A stretch of DNA of 64,000 bases from Oxyruncus cristatus (taxonomy: Eukaryota; Chordata; Aves; Passeriformes; Cotingidae), in NCBI GenBank assembly GCA_013399855.1, contig VXAY01002913.1:503165-567164 (forward strand), given 5' to 3'. The notes below the pieces were generated by a model. That model saw only the letters and a program-made list of their open reading frames with translations. It made no database searches and had not been told where the DNA came from. Shown one piece after another: positions 49,931 to 62,900 of the stretch; the stretch's first letter is position 1, and every line of letters starts with the position of its first letter. The position numbers and the translations under genes are program-made.

Positions 49931-52900
49931 TGCCTTGGGCAGGTGTTGCTGTAAAGTGCACCTAGAGTGAAAGTAACCTTCTTGTCCTCTCAGTAATAGC
50001 AGCCCCCCTCGTCCCCCTTCGGTATGAGCAGCCCCGTGCAGGTGCGTGGGCTTTTATCCTTTTCGCCCACCACGCGGTCGTGGACTTTCACAGGAAGGGT
50101 TGTACAAGCGGGGACGGAAGCACCGTGCTGGCAGCGAGCTCAGACCTCTCTTGGCTTGCAGGGGTGGGGATCACGTTAGGAGCCATGTGCTTGAAAACGA
50201 TTTGTTACCCGAGACCAGGGAAGGGGAAGACGTACTTAAAGCACAGAGTGTAAGCTCTGTGTTTATCCGGATGAATACAGATGGGCAAAAGTCAGCACCG
50301 TTTTGTCCCCCAACCTGCCGGTGGAATATTTGGGGATGCATAAATAAAACCGGTGTTACGGTGCTTTTGGTCAATCATTTGCAACATCCAATGATCTAAA
50401 ATCAGACTAGAACCTTGTCCGTCATCTTGGGCATAAATAACTAAAGCAAGAGTGTTAAACGCATTCAACCTTCCACTGCAAGCCATTAATACCGGCTGCC
50501 CCGTCCAGCTTTGCCCACCCGCCGCATAGGGTGGCACCTTTCCCGGCTCTTCCTGAACTTTCCGCGCTCTCTCTCCGCTTTCCCGCTGGGTGCTGGGCTC
50601 TGGGCGGGTGCGGCGGCACCGCAGCCCCGCCTGCCAACCTGCTGCAGGCGCTCCTCCGCGCCGCTGGCTCCAAAAAAGCGCTCGGGCTGCGCAACCGCGT
50701 CCGTACCCTACACACTCGCTGAGCGGCGGAGGGATGGGCAGCTGCCTGCTTCTGCCTTTGCGTCTTCAGCGTGATGTTTGAGCCTTCATTAACAAAACTG
50801 AGTACCGTGGGTGAAAGGAAGGGGGTTCGCAGGCAGGTGTGCTGTGTTCTGGAGTTGTTTTTCCTTCGCCGCACGAGCCCATACAATGCAGACCTCTTAG
50901 GTTCAGAGGGGATCCCTGGAAAGGCTGCAGGAAGTCTGGCAGTTTGTGAGGTTGCTCTGTTAGTCCCGATGCTGCATGCAACCTGGAGTTGTTCTGTGCC
51001 GGTATAAAGCTGTATCTGTGCACGGTGCACAAAAACTCCAGCAGCCTTAGTGGGCTCTGCTGATGCCAAAAGAAAGTAGAGCCTAAATAAAGAACCTGTA
51101 GTTACTTTAGCAAGTGGGTGTAAACTGCAAAATCTACAGGTTTCCCCTGAGGAAGACCCTGCTTTTCAACCCCAAGCAAACATACACTTTAGTGCACTTT
51201 CCAGCTGAGTAAGCAGAGGGAAGGTGAAGAAAGAAAGAATTATGGTTTCTGTGTGCATTTGGTCTGGAAGCTTCTAGCTGCTTTCAGTTTGCAATTTAAC
51301 ATGGATGAGTTATTTGATTGCAGATTAGATCTGCGGGAGGTTCTGTACATAGACTCTAGACCCTGATACACTGAGGAACACAGAGAGAAACATCTAAGCT
51401 GGTTCTGGTCCAGCAAGTCTAGCAGGTCTTGTTAGGGGAGGCACAGCAAAAATACAGGAGATACTTCTTCGTCTAATGAGTCTGTATGACACTGAATTTA
51501 CATTCTCCAGTCAGTACTAACACACAAGTTCTCTACAATCCCAATTCATCAGGCCTGACCTCTTTCCTTTAATCCAAATTTTCTAATAATAAATCAACTA
51601 TAGTTGGTTCAATATAAATTTTTGCAGATCACCTGCCTCATGTTTGGCAATGAAGGTTCTGTTTGGGACTGGTACTTTTTCAGCCACATGTTGTATATGT
51701 CATAATCCAGCATTTAATAATTGCAGTATGTAGAATTGATGCCAAATTATCTACAACTACCAAACATGCTAGAATCAAGTTTAGGAGAGTGATAAATAGT
51801 AGAAAGGAAAGGAGATCTCAGTGGAGATCACTTGCAGATGTTATATATCCCATATTTTCAGCCATCTCCCTGTTTTCAGCATAGCAATGCAAGCTCTTAC
51901 ATAAGTAATTTAAAGCACGTGCTGTGAGCTGTGTCCCATATTAACTTTCTGAGAATACACAGATACTGTTTAAGGCCTTCCTTAAGGGCTGTGTGGGGAG
52001 AGCTTTATGAATCAGGCAACAGAGATAGTAGCAAAAAGACAGTGAGTATTTTAGGTGATGTCAATGTCATAATGCTTTTATTGGAGTATGGAGGGAGGGA
52101 AGGCAGGTTAGAAAAGGAGACTCCTTTAAGGCATTGCAAGGGAGCCTCGTATCAGGCCTGTTTTCAGAAAATACATCGTTGAGACAATTTTGAAACTAAA
52201 GGCAGTCACTAAGCAAGATGGGGAGAATACAAAGAAAAGATTTCAGAGCTTGATGGGTATGCTTAGGTGAAGTGAAGATGAAAAATCTGGCAATAGCTTT
52301 CAGGCAGAGTGGAAGACAAGTGAGATGATTGCGTCAAACAGCAAAGAACAGCCCGAGCAGTAAAATATGCTGAAAAATATCTAATTGCAGCAAGAGTTTG
52401 GAACAGCCTCCCAGGACACAAAGCCAATCTAAAGCTGGTCAGCAACATGCTAAAATTATGAATAGGCTTATTTAAAGACTAGCTAGAGATAAAAAGGTTT
52501 GGACATAAAACATAAAAGATGGCATAGGGCAGTACAGCTCAGCTGGAGCTGTATTGGCAGGTCCTACACAGGCAAGGGCAGGACTCAAGGTGGCCTATAG
52601 CCCATCAAGAAGGGAGGACCTTTGGGTTGCTGTCAAAAGGTCAGCTTCCTGGATATGCCATGGCTCAAGTCACTGCACTGTGTAGCTTGACCAAAACCCC
52701 ACTAGGACAGGCTGTGGCCTCAAGTTCACTTGCTCAGCTGTGTTGATTATGCTGGCACTGCAGACTCACTGGAACTGGGAAAAGGAGTGAGGAATGCATG
52801 TCTGCACAAGCTCAAAGATGGCATTACGAGATAACAGCAAACAGAATAACCAAAAAAGGAATGACCCTGGCTATTAATTTGTGATTGGAACAGGAACTGA

Positions 52901-54824
52901 ACCCAAGCTTGTCGTGAGCACTGGGTTCACGCTTGATTGGCTTGGAAGGGCAGAGCACAGGGTGTAAGAAAGGAATAAAGACAGAAGCCATACACTGTAT
53001 CAACTTGGACTTGCCACCAGCTTGCAGATGGACTGACAGCCCAGCCATCAGCAGGGACACCCCTGATGCCAACTGCAAGGGAAGACAAGATTCAACCCAG
53101 TGTGGCTTGAGTGTGGTGAAGACATTCCTGGGGAAATTAATACCTAAAGGAGAGCTCACAGGACATGAATGAAAGCGATAATTTGTGCACCCATGTTATC
53201 TGCAATAAGGCTTTAAAACTTTGGTTGANTTGATTGTAAATATCTATATTAATATAACTGCAATAATGAAGAGCTTAGTAAAATTGTTAGGTTTTTTAAG
53301 CTGGCATACGTTTCTTCTGAGATATTGTTTGGTTAGTCTCAGAATCCAAAAGAGACTCAAGATGTTGGTGTGTCACACTTATGCTGAGTTGGAAAAGAAT
53401 ATGATTTAAGAGATCAGGGATAGCTTGTAGTTACTTCTGCTTGTTGCATTATAAAATATAACAGTGTTAAGGAGGAAGTTATGCTCAGTATATAGAATTG
53501 CACCTTTTTGTTGCAAGAAGCGATGCTACCCTTGAAGTCCACATCTCTATGATGAGGGCACAAACCTTCATCAGTCTAACCCTACATCATTATTTGGTGT
53601 GACATGCCTGTGACAGGCTATTAAGAATGTCACCTGCTGCCTAGCACCTGAATTATACCCTGCCCGTTTTTCATTCTCAGCTTCACTGAGCTATCCCAGT
53701 ATCCCTGCTTTCCCTTGCTCCCCTCCAGTGCCGGATTGGAAAAGGGCGCTCTGTATCTGCAGTTCCCAGGGTTTTCTGAGCTGCTCTGCTCCTTGTTCAC
53801 CAACAGATGTCAACATTTTTCTAAAACTATGGGCCGTAGGACTTGCAGATAAGCAAGGTTTAATTTTTAAAAGATTATTTCCAAGTATGGTTATGATTTC
53901 TTCTCCTTTGCTTCTGTACATTACCTTCTATTTTTTAGTAATTTCATTTATGCGATATATACACTGTCCTTTGTTGATCACAGATGTAGATTTTCAAGAA
54001 GACTAAACAGCAATTTTTTTGTATAGATGTCTCTTCTGATTCAGCATATTTCTGTCTTTACTGATCATAGCTCATCGGCCTAATTTCAGTTCATAGGAAG
54101 TTAATAAAATTAATTTTAATTAAGGTGTTATTTACCTTTCCAAATGCAAAATTATTTTAAAATACCTAGTCAGGTTTCATCATCTGCTTTCATTTTGTTC
54201 TTTCCTTGCCTTAAAAGCAATTAAGATTACTAGACAAATGTATGTATGGACATTCTGATTTTATATTTCTTTGCATCCTGTTAGCCAGTGAGTGTGCCCT
54301 AATGTGTGTATGTTAATACCACCAGAAAGGATGGGCAATTCTTGTTTGTTTTTTTTTTTCCTTGAAGTACAGCAACATTTTACTAGGCTTAGAAACTGTA
54401 ATGTTTTGCAATCTATTGCTGTGAAGTGCCATATGAAAATAACACCGATAACAGGGCAATTATGGATGGCAATTGCCTGATTGGTTCTCCTGTACTTTTA
54501 CTAAAAAATACTTTTTTTAAGGTTTCATCAATTTTCGATCTCTTTCCTAATAACTCTTGGGATTGTCATTGTAAAAAAAAATAAATACAGTAACTTCTTT
54601 GGTTAATTTCTTTATTAATCTAATTTTAGAGTTCTCATTAATTTTCAACCTAATCTACTCTTTGGCTCTCTTTCCCCAAGACTTATTTAGATTTTGCGTT
54701 TTTAACTTTTATTATATAATCTTGGAAAGGTTTTTTCTTTAATGTATTTTTTTCTAATTTTGTCTTTCCCATGCAAGCTTTTCTGCTTGACTGCCTGCAC
54801 CTTCTTCATCTCTCTCCTCTGGCT
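49931..54824. other. Intergenic region upstream of FKBP4
   Basis: No exon is supported. A second, weaker GC-rich patch lies at about 50510-50730. The stretch 52300-52460 includes a GTTTGGAACAGCCTCCCAGG phrase typical of an old CR1-like 3' region. The stretch 52740-53220 has LTR-like composition and an AATAAA at about 52974, but no terminal repeats were recognised. A single N is at 53229. Much of 53800-54780 is AT-rich with T runs. Confidence 0.4.
52300..52460 (+). mobile_element. Possible ancient CR1-like fragment
   Basis: The phrase around 52390-52415, a Trp-Asn-Ser-Leu-Pro-like stretch with TTTGGAACAGCCTCCCAGG, resembles the 3' conserved part of old CR1/L3-type LINEs. No tail is visible and the borders are guesses. 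Confidence 0.35.
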
Positions 54825-55042
54825 GTGTCAGGGGAAGTTCAGATTGGATGTTAGGAAAATGTTCTTCACAGAGAGAGAGAACTTGGTCAGGCACCAAGCC
54901 TGTCAGAGTACAGGAAGCATCTGGGCAATGCCCTTACTCATATTGTTTAGCTTTAGGCAGTCCTGTGAGAAGCAGGGAGTTGGACTTGATGATCCTTACG
55001 GGTTCCTTCCAGCTTGAGATATTCTGTGATTCTGTGATCTGT
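54825..55042 (+). mobile_element. CR1 LINE 3' end fragment
   Basis: It begins with GTTCAGATTGGATGTTAGGA and a TTCTTCACAGAGAG segment and continues to GGAGTTGGACTTGATGATCC. It ends with ATATTCTGTGATTCTGTGAT, the CR1 octamer-type tail. Orientation is plus and the copy is 5'-truncated. Confidence 0.9.
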
Positions 55043-55616
55043 ACTAGGTGCCTTCTTTTGCCATAGTTTTGAGCACTTCTTGGAGAAAGGTGGTTGTCCA
55101 AGTTTAAGTGTTGTGTTCTCTTTTGTGTGCAGTCAGTTCCATCTGAATTTATTGCTTCATCTCATCACCTTTTTTGCACATTGCTTGATCTTTCTTTACA
55201 TCTCATGGCTTACTGCTTTAGCTTGCCTGGCTTATCCACTGGTGACTTCAGGGTGCTTATACTTTCACAGGTATAGGGCAAAGAATGTTCAGTTCTGGGA
55301 GTTGTCACGTTCAGGGAAACACAAGTTTGAGCCCATTCAGATGTGGACCAGCCTCACAGTTACCCTGGATGCTGTATGCATGGGAGCACACACTGGCTAA
55401 GACCAAGTTCCTGATCCTCCAGCAGTAGAGGCTACTGAGCACACTACTGCCCCAACATCAGCCCAGGCTCTCACTTGAGTGCTTAGACCAGCTGCAGAGC
55501 CCACTTAGTCTTGCAGTGTAGACACTGCTTTTCTTTATAAGAATGTGCCATAGAACTTTGAAGTACCCTTGCAGTTTTTATATATGTTAAATTTGTATTT
55601 GTGCTACACAGCACAC

Positions 55617-55880
55617 AAGTCACAGAATCACAGAATGTTTTGAGTGGAAGGGATTTCAATGACCACCTAGTCCAAACCCCCTGTCATGGGCAGTGATACC
55701 TTCTATTAAACCAGGTTACTCAAAGCCGCATCTTACCTGACTTTGAGCATTTTGACTGATGGGGCATCCACAGCTTCTCTGTGCAACCTATTCCAGTGTC
55801 TCACTACTGTCACTGTAAAAAATTTCTTCATTATAGCCAATCCAAATCTACCCTCTCTCAGTTTAAAACCTTGCTGATGA
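55617..55880 (-). mobile_element. CR1 LINE 3' end fragment, minus orientation
   Basis: TCACAGAATCACAGAATG, GAGTGGAAGGGATTTCAATG and CCACCTAGTCCAAACCCCC, then the reverse complement of the AGGAAGAAATTCTTTAC-type segment, show a CR1 3' end on the minus strand. The remaining short minus frame (55733-55960) is CR1 non-coding sequence, not a gene. Confidence 0.9.
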
Positions 55881-56707
55881 TGCACAGGTGTAATGAACAT
55901 AAGTATTTTTGTAAGTATCTTTTGTAAGAGATACATAAGTATCTCTTCAGCAAATGCCAAATGTCAGCATGCCTCTTATTGATCAATTTGTCAAAAAACA
56001 TGTTAAGAAGCAAGAGTCCATCAATTCTTTGCTAGCTGCAGAATTTGCAGCATACTTAGGTTTTGGTTATTGGGCAGAAAACAGCTAGAATGTAAATCTG
56101 AAAGAGAGGAAAGACTGGAAAATCCACAGGTCCACTCTGTTTAGGAAGAACAGCCAAGTCCCTAGGAATTGTGTGTCTCCCTCACGTAGACTGCCTGTGT
56201 TCTTGACAGGTGATCCACCCCACTGGCTGTCCTGCGTCTTCTGTCCTGTTCCTCACAGATACTCCACAATCCCGTACTTTTGACTCATGAAGATCCTCAC
56301 AGGGTTTACAGGGACCTTGAAGACTCACCCTGAAGTGACTGACCACTTGACACAAAATCTATTCCCTTATTCACCCTTAGAGCTCTCCCAGGTCATCTGT
56401 CTCACAGACATTCTTCCTGAGTGGACCAAGGGGTATTCCTTCCTTTGTAGCACATCTCTTTTGCTTGTATGTGATGGCTTCTGGACAGCAGATGATACAA
56501 TCTCAAGTCTGTATTTAATGAAATCCAATTATCTTCCCCCTGCATATTTGTCCCTTTTCCAGAGACAGAAGAAAGGCTAGGATAGAGTTGGGCATCTTGC
56601 AGGATTTATAAATGTATGCTCCAATACCTACTCTCAATATTCTCAGCTCTGCAGGGAGTAGGAACTCTCTGGAGGTGAGAGGTGTAAGGGGCAAGAGGGA
56701 AGACAAG

Positions 56708-56833
56708 GCGCTCCAAGTCACTCCTCTGAATCCTGAATGACAGAAACTGCGTGAGAGTGAGTTGTACTCTCTGTCTCAAAGCCTTCCTGTTTGCACAGTC
56801 ACAGCTGCTGCAGCTCAACAGAAGACAACCTCA
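56708..56833 (+). repeat. 126-bp duplicated segment, copy 1
   Basis: This copy runs from GCGCTCCAAGTCACTCC to AAGACAACCTCA and recurs at 58877-59002 with, as far as I can see, one mismatch (AACAGA against AAGAGA). The copies are 2169 bases apart in direct orientation and share no flanking similarity. It is not recognised as CR1. Confidence 0.9.
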
Positions 56834-57414
56834 AGAATCTGTCTTGAGACTCTGTCATGGAGAATTTGTACTTCCACATTAAGAAGGAAGGCAGCGAGGA
56901 GCCAAGATCTTCCCCTTCCTTCTGTGTGTGGCCAACAGTAGTTGTTTCCTCCTGATTGACATGAGAGACATACAGACAATCTTCTGTAGCTTCCTTCAGT
57001 TCTTCTTAGCCATGTATGTTTTCTGTCCCTGCTATGTTTCCTCCCTTCTCTCTCTTGAAAGAGATAATCTGTAGTTGTGTCTGTTCTGTGTATAGTGAGT
57101 GCACTTCCTTCCCTCTCTCCACAATGAAATGCTTAATACGATTGAAATGGAGAAACAGTGATTACATAGGAATTGGGAATTCTCTTATATGGTGACAATT
57201 GCTTTCAGTTAAGAGAGAGTTAAAATCCTTCACAAGACAGCCACACCTTGCTGTGGGTAAATGCCAGGGAGCAGCAATTTTCCCAGGTCCAGAGTTAAGG
57301 ATGTTAGCTTTCAGATCCTGTGATAAGAAGAAAGGCAGGGGGCTAAGAAGTTTTCTGAGTTTACTTCAAACCTAGTCCTGTAGGGTAATCATCATGTAGA
57401 ACACCTGAAGAACA

Positions 57415-58066
57415 ATTCTAAGCACAGGTACAGGCTACATGGAGAATTAATTGAGAGCAGCCCTGCTGAGAAGGACTTGAGGGTGTTGGTTGACAAGAAG
57501 ATCAACATGATCTGGCAATGTGTTGCAGCCCAGAAAGCCAGCTGTGTCCTGGGGTGCATCACAAGCAGCAGGACCAGCAGGCTGAGGGAGGGGATTCTGC
57601 CCCTCTGCTCCACTCTTATGAGACACCACCTGTAGTACTGCATCCAGCTCTGGAGTCCCTAGTACAAGGAAGACATAGACCTGTTAGAACAAGTCCAGAG
57701 GAGGGCCACCAAGATGATCAGAGAGCTGGAGCACCTCTCATATGAAGACGGGCTGAGAGAGTTGGGGTTCAGACTGGAGAAGAGAGAGCCCTGAGGAGAC
57801 CTTAGAGCCCCTTCCAGTACCTGAAAGAAACTACAAGACAGCTGGAGAGAGACTTTTTACAAGGATATGGAGTGATAGGACAAGGAGTACTGACTTTAAA
57901 CTGAAAGAGGGCAAGTTTAAGTTAGATGTTAGGAAGAAATTCTTTACTGAGGGGATGGTAAGGCACTGGAGCAGGTTTCCCAGAGAAGTTGTGTGTGCCC
58001 CATCCATGGAAGTGTTCAAAGCCAAGTTGGATGGGGCTTTGAGCACCTGGTCTAGTGGAGTGGACT
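57415..58066 (+). mobile_element. CR1 LINE 3' region, lacking the tail
   Basis: GAGAGCAGCCCTGCTGAGAA, TGCAGCCCAGAAAGCCAGCT, TTAGATGTTAGGAAGAAATT and AGGCACTGGAGCAGG are successive CR1 3' landmarks on the plus strand. The copy stops at CTGGTCTAGTGGAG, before the expected CTTCCAACCC and ATTCTATGA end. Confidence 0.9.
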
Positions 58067-58876
58067 AAACAGCTCAGCAGCATCAATCCTTATTCAGACA
58101 AAATAACTTCCCAGGTCTTGTTTTGCCCCTGTTTTCCATTGTTTCAGGGCTGGGGGGAGGACATGAAACTGCAGAAACTTGTTTGCCCCATTGCTTTTGT
58201 TCTCCTGAGCCACATGGTCCAGCAGATGGAGAGGGGGTCAGGTGCCATCTTGCCTTTGTCTGAGAAAATGGTGGTGAGCACTCTCTATGGGAAGTGGTTT
58301 TGTTTGTTTGGTGGTGGATGCCCTTTTGTGAGTAGAGCACTCTCTCTTTTGTTCCCTCTTTAATTGATACTGATGTGGCTATGGAGGGTTTTTCAGTAAA
58401 ACTGTGATTCCAAGTTATGGTCTCTCCAAGTGTTTCCTCTGTTGTTGTAATGGATCAGGGGAGTGGGCAACTTGAGTGGGGTTAATTTTCCTGCTGGGTT
58501 TTTAAACCAGCACAATGGGCAATGTAGTTTTTGTCCTACGTTAATCAGCATGTTTGGCTCATAAATCTCATGTAAAACAGTGGAATCTCATGATAGTTTG
58601 GGTGGAAAAACAGAGCTTCCAGGCACGTCCAGAGGATAAGAAATAAGGATGATACTGTCATTCTTGATCAGGTTGCTGTTTCTAAGCACCCTGGGGCTTG
58701 TGGCAAATTCAAATCAAGGATGCAGCTGCCCCAGGACTTACCGTTTTCCTGCGTTTGCATGACAAGGATTTGCTTTCAGGGTGGCCAAATATGAAATGCG
58801 TGTGAAGATTGGTGTTGGCATAGGTTGCTGCCCAGGAAAGGGCCACTCCCCCTCAGTGCCACTCACAGTAAGTGTT

Positions 58877-59002
58877 GCGCTCCAAGTCACTCCTCTGAAT
58901 CCTGAATGACAGAAACTGCGTGAGAGTGAGTTGTACTCTCTGTCTCAAAGCCTTCCTGTTTGCACAGTCACAGCTGCTGCAGCTCAAGAGAAGACAACCT
59001 CA
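58877..59002 (+). repeat. 126-bp duplicated segment, copy 2
   Basis: This is the partner of 56708-56833, near-identical over 126 bases and in direct orientation. It is located about 1 kb upstream of the first TCAF coding exon, so a role as promoter or alternative 5' UTR sequence is possible but not shown. Confidence 0.9.
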
Positions 59003-59694
59003 GGGAAAAGCTAAACCAAACTTTCAAATTGAGGGAGCCTTAATAGAGCACGTGTCACGCATAGACCCCAAAGGGCTTGGCAATCGAGGTTAGTACCACC
59101 CTCCTTACTTCGTAGATGGGAAAACAGAGGAAACAAAGCTACGGAAAAGGGAAATTATTTTCTTGAGATCGCAAAGCGGGTTGGATCAGGGAACTAGGGC
59201 GTGAATCTCCTGTGCCCAGACCTGCTCTCCTACATACTGTGTGACTTAAAGTGACAGTTATTCCAGGGAGCTGGTTGTCTCCATCATTTGTGCTCGCTCC
59301 CCCCCAGCCTCAAAGCAACTTCTAATACTAAGCAAGAACTTATAGTGCCTAAGAGGAGGTAGAAAAAAACAACTTTGGAATAGCATGTTGCAGCCACTGT
59401 GTGTAGCTCTGTATGTATCCAATTAGGAGATAAAATGTGAAATGCACGTTTGAATTATGTTGTGTTTTCTGTTGATACAATCTTTTCATTTTCTGACTGT
59501 TTTTGTGTAAACCAGCTCTACCAAGCAAGTTCTTAGTAGACTTCCTGGAACCTCTGGCACTCTCCCTCTCCAAAAAAATTGTTAATGGGAAAGTGAATAC
59601 CTGTATTTCCCTATTTTGTCCCATAGTGCTTATTAGAATTTGTTGAAACAGTAATTTTCTTTGCCTCCATCATCTTGATATACTTGTCACTGAA

Positions 59695-59765
59695 ATTTTT
59701 TAATTTTTAAATTTAAATTTGTAATTTAAGTTAAAGTTAAAATAATTTTAAAAATTATTTAAATG
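59695..59765. repeat. AT-rich low-complexity tract
   Basis: About 70 bases are made almost only of A and T, with TTTAAATTT and AATTTTAAAAATT palindromic words. It is followed by an AAACAAACAAAA tract near 59798-59815. No other feature is apparent. Confidence 0.75.
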
Positions 59766-59976
59766 GTAAATAGTGTGATAACAAAGCCAGAAAAGCAAAC
59801 AAACAAAAAAAAAACCAATCCCTGAAAAAGTTGTGTCCACAAAGCTGATTCCTGTTTGTTTGGAGTTCCTACTAGACAAGAAAATTACTCCTCAGGGTTA
59901 TTACAGCTGTCCTTCATTGCTAGCCATGCTGTAATGGATGTTGGTCTTCTCTCCACCAGATAGGAGCTTCCTGAAG

Positions 59977-62900
59977 ATGAAACCCTCTGCCACCTATGAG
60001 CTGTTAGTGGACAGTGTTGGGCCATGGGACTTCACTGGTTTTGTTCCTTGTGAACTGCTACTTGTTGGAGAGGATGCCTACCCTGTGCTCCTGAGTGCTA
60101 AGAAGCAGGTTCTGATTGCTGTTTCACAGTATGGGAAGGGCCGGATGGTGGTTGTTTCCCATGAAGGAATCTTGAAGGACTCCAAGTTTTCCCAGTTCCT
60201 CAGAAATGCTGTGGAATGGCTCAAGCCTTGCCCCGAGGCCCTGGTTGGGGTTCATTCTCGGTTGGATTCCCTCTCCCAGGTGTTGCTCAGGGCTGGCACT
60301 AAAGTACAGGCTGGGACAGAGCTCAGCCCCTCCCTGGGGGTGTACTGTGTGGATGCCTATGACAGCTCGAAGGCAAAAGACCTGGTTGGCTTTGTAAAAG
60401 GGGGTGGAGGGCTGCTCATTGGAGGCCAAGCCTGGCACTGGGCTAGTCAACATGGCAAGGACAAGGTGCTGTTTGAATTCCCTGGGAACCAGGTGACCAG
60501 TGTGGCTGGCGTGTACTTCACAGGAAACGCTGTGGAAAAAGGCATCTTCAAAGTAGCCAAGAAAATTCCCAAGATCCCACTAGTTGTCCCGTGAGTATCT
60601 GAATTGCTCTGTATTTAAACAATGGATCAGGTTGTGCAGGTGAGTTTTTTATAGAAGATTCGTGAGGTGAGAGTTGAGGATGATGCTGAATGCTGGTTCT
60701 TTAATAGCCAGGATGGGATGCAACTGTTGTGTTCCTGTTTAAAGGGGACCTTTCCACTCTGTGTCATTGGAAAGAATGGTGTTTTCTACTGCTTCCAGGG
60801 CAGCTGGGACAGGCCCAGAGAATCCATTCAGAGAGAAGGAAATAAGAGGAGCCATCTTTTAGAGCATTCTGCCTGATCAAGTGTACCTGAGTGCAACACA
60901 CAGCAACAAAGGGACAGGAGGAGGAACTCCTTTCCCTCTCCCCACACTGTACATTTAGAGCAATTGTCCCAGAGCTGAAAACCAGGTTGGTGATGAAGCA
61001 CCAGGCCAACTCTCTGGGCCAGGCTTTGGCTGACAGCTGCTAAACCTGTTTAGCCTGTTACTTGCAGGAACTCACCTTCTGCAGGTGAGACCCTGGGGCT
61101 GTTCCAGAGGTGAGGAGGCAGGCTGGGTGCCACCTTCCTTCTCAGTTCTGACATGGGCTGAGGGCTGGAAATCTCAGTGCTCACAGTTTGTTTGGGATTC
61201 CAGCCTGTCCCTTTGGGTTCTGGAGCATCAGATGTAAAACTCAGAGCTGTTATGACTCATATCACACAGCCGACCAGGCACTGGAGTCCTGGGCATTGCT
61301 CTGCCACCCTCCTCCCCTTGCCAGTGGCTGTGCCTGCTGCCACTTTCTGCTAAGTTACACAAGGCACGGCAGGCTCTCCTAGGAGCATAAGTGCTGCTGT
61401 GCTTCTTCTGTGTGGCAGCTTCATTTCACTGTAGGGAAAGCCACAATGGTTGCAGTAAAATTCCCTGCAAATCTTTCCTTCACAACCTTTTCCTTGTGGA
61501 TACATAATACTAATTTTCTAATATTTTCAAACAATTTGATTTGATGCTTTCTGGATGCTCAATATATTTAGCAATAAAGGTAGTATAAATCTCAGCTGTT
61601 GGATTCAGTGAGGTGCTTGGAATACAGCTAACAAATAAAGTTATTAATTAAAATTTGCTGGTTGGTTCTTGTCCCCACTTGCATTGCACAGGCATGTTCC
61701 CACTGGTTCATGCACAGTGCACAGAAGAGGTAGGGGGTCGAGAATTCAGCAGAGAAAAATTGCATTGCAATTAACATGACTTTAAATGGTAACTAGGGTG
61801 AAATATACCTTGTTTAGGTTGCTTTTGTGGGGATTTTGATTCAATCCAGAGCCACAGAGAAATTTAGATATCTAATTTCTGTGTAACACAACAGCTCTGT
61901 GCTTCTGGGCCGTCCTGCTGGCTTTCTGTACAGAGAATCTGACTGCAGTCTGAGGGAGGTGCTGTGACATAAGCCAGGGCACATACTCTGTGTGACAAAG
62001 GGTCTCAGTAAAGTAGTAACCAAAGGAGAGCTGCAGAATTCCTGTGATACAAGTGTGCGGAAGGACAGCATAATTTCTTCTTACTGAGTTGGCTGCAATG
62101 GCCACGTAACAACAGATACTTCACAGGTGTTGGGGGAAAACTGTTTGGCAGAACCAGGAGAAAGTGTGCACAAAGCAAATGAGGATCATTCAGCATGTCC
62201 ATCTCCACAGTGACATAAAGGAGTTATCTGCAAATAGCAGAGATAAGAGGGCCTTACACGGCCTAATCTCTTTACATTGTGGAAACCAACAGTGTGAGGC
62301 GATGTGAGGTCTATGTGTTAGGGCTTCGATTCAACTTCTAGTCACTCATTATTTGTCTAGCTATGTGTCTGCCTGTCCATATAGCCCATCTGTCCTAGCT
62401 CTCCTTCTTCAATTCTCAGCAGTGGCAGAGGCTGGGAAACGGCAGAGAGAAAACTTTAGGGCTTGCCTAGTTGATAAAAACTAGGGTGGGGCAAATGGAG
62501 AAAGTTTCTGTTATAGGAGATTTGCCAATTCCCACACCATTTGCAGTTTAAACCTGCAGTTTAAAAAATACGAAGGGTCTGATTTTTGAGTTTCTGCAAC
62601 TTCCTTTTGACCTATTCTTTCCTTTTTCTGAAGGGGTGCTGAGATTCCTACAGATTTGCTTGGCTGTAGAAACTGAGGCTTTAAAAGGAAAAAAATGAGA
62701 TATTGCCAGATTATTTTTTTTAAATGGACTGACAACATGATGTACTAGGACGAGGGAGGAAGAAGAGGCAAGAATGGATGAGGTTGGCTTTTGAGCCAAG
62801 GATTCTGGGATGGGGGCTAACCCAGACCTGTCTTGGTTCTGCAGGCACCAGGCCAACCTCAGCCTTGATGCTGAGTTCCTCCTGCATGGTGTGCTGGAGC

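Larger units (their letters stand above)
58067..59976. other. Immediate upstream region of the TCAF gene
   Basis: No coding exon is supported. It holds copy 2 of the 126-bp duplication and an AT-rich stretch at 59695-59765. A CCACCAG acceptor-like site at 59957-59959 would start a short 5' UTR part of the first coding exon. The TCAF promoter and any non-coding first exon were not located; no CpG island is visible here. Confidence 0.4.

Noticed and set aside
59938..59979. Start of TCAF at ATG 59938
   Set aside because: A good acceptor (59957-59959) lies between it and ATG 59977, and the family resemblance begins at the later ATG.
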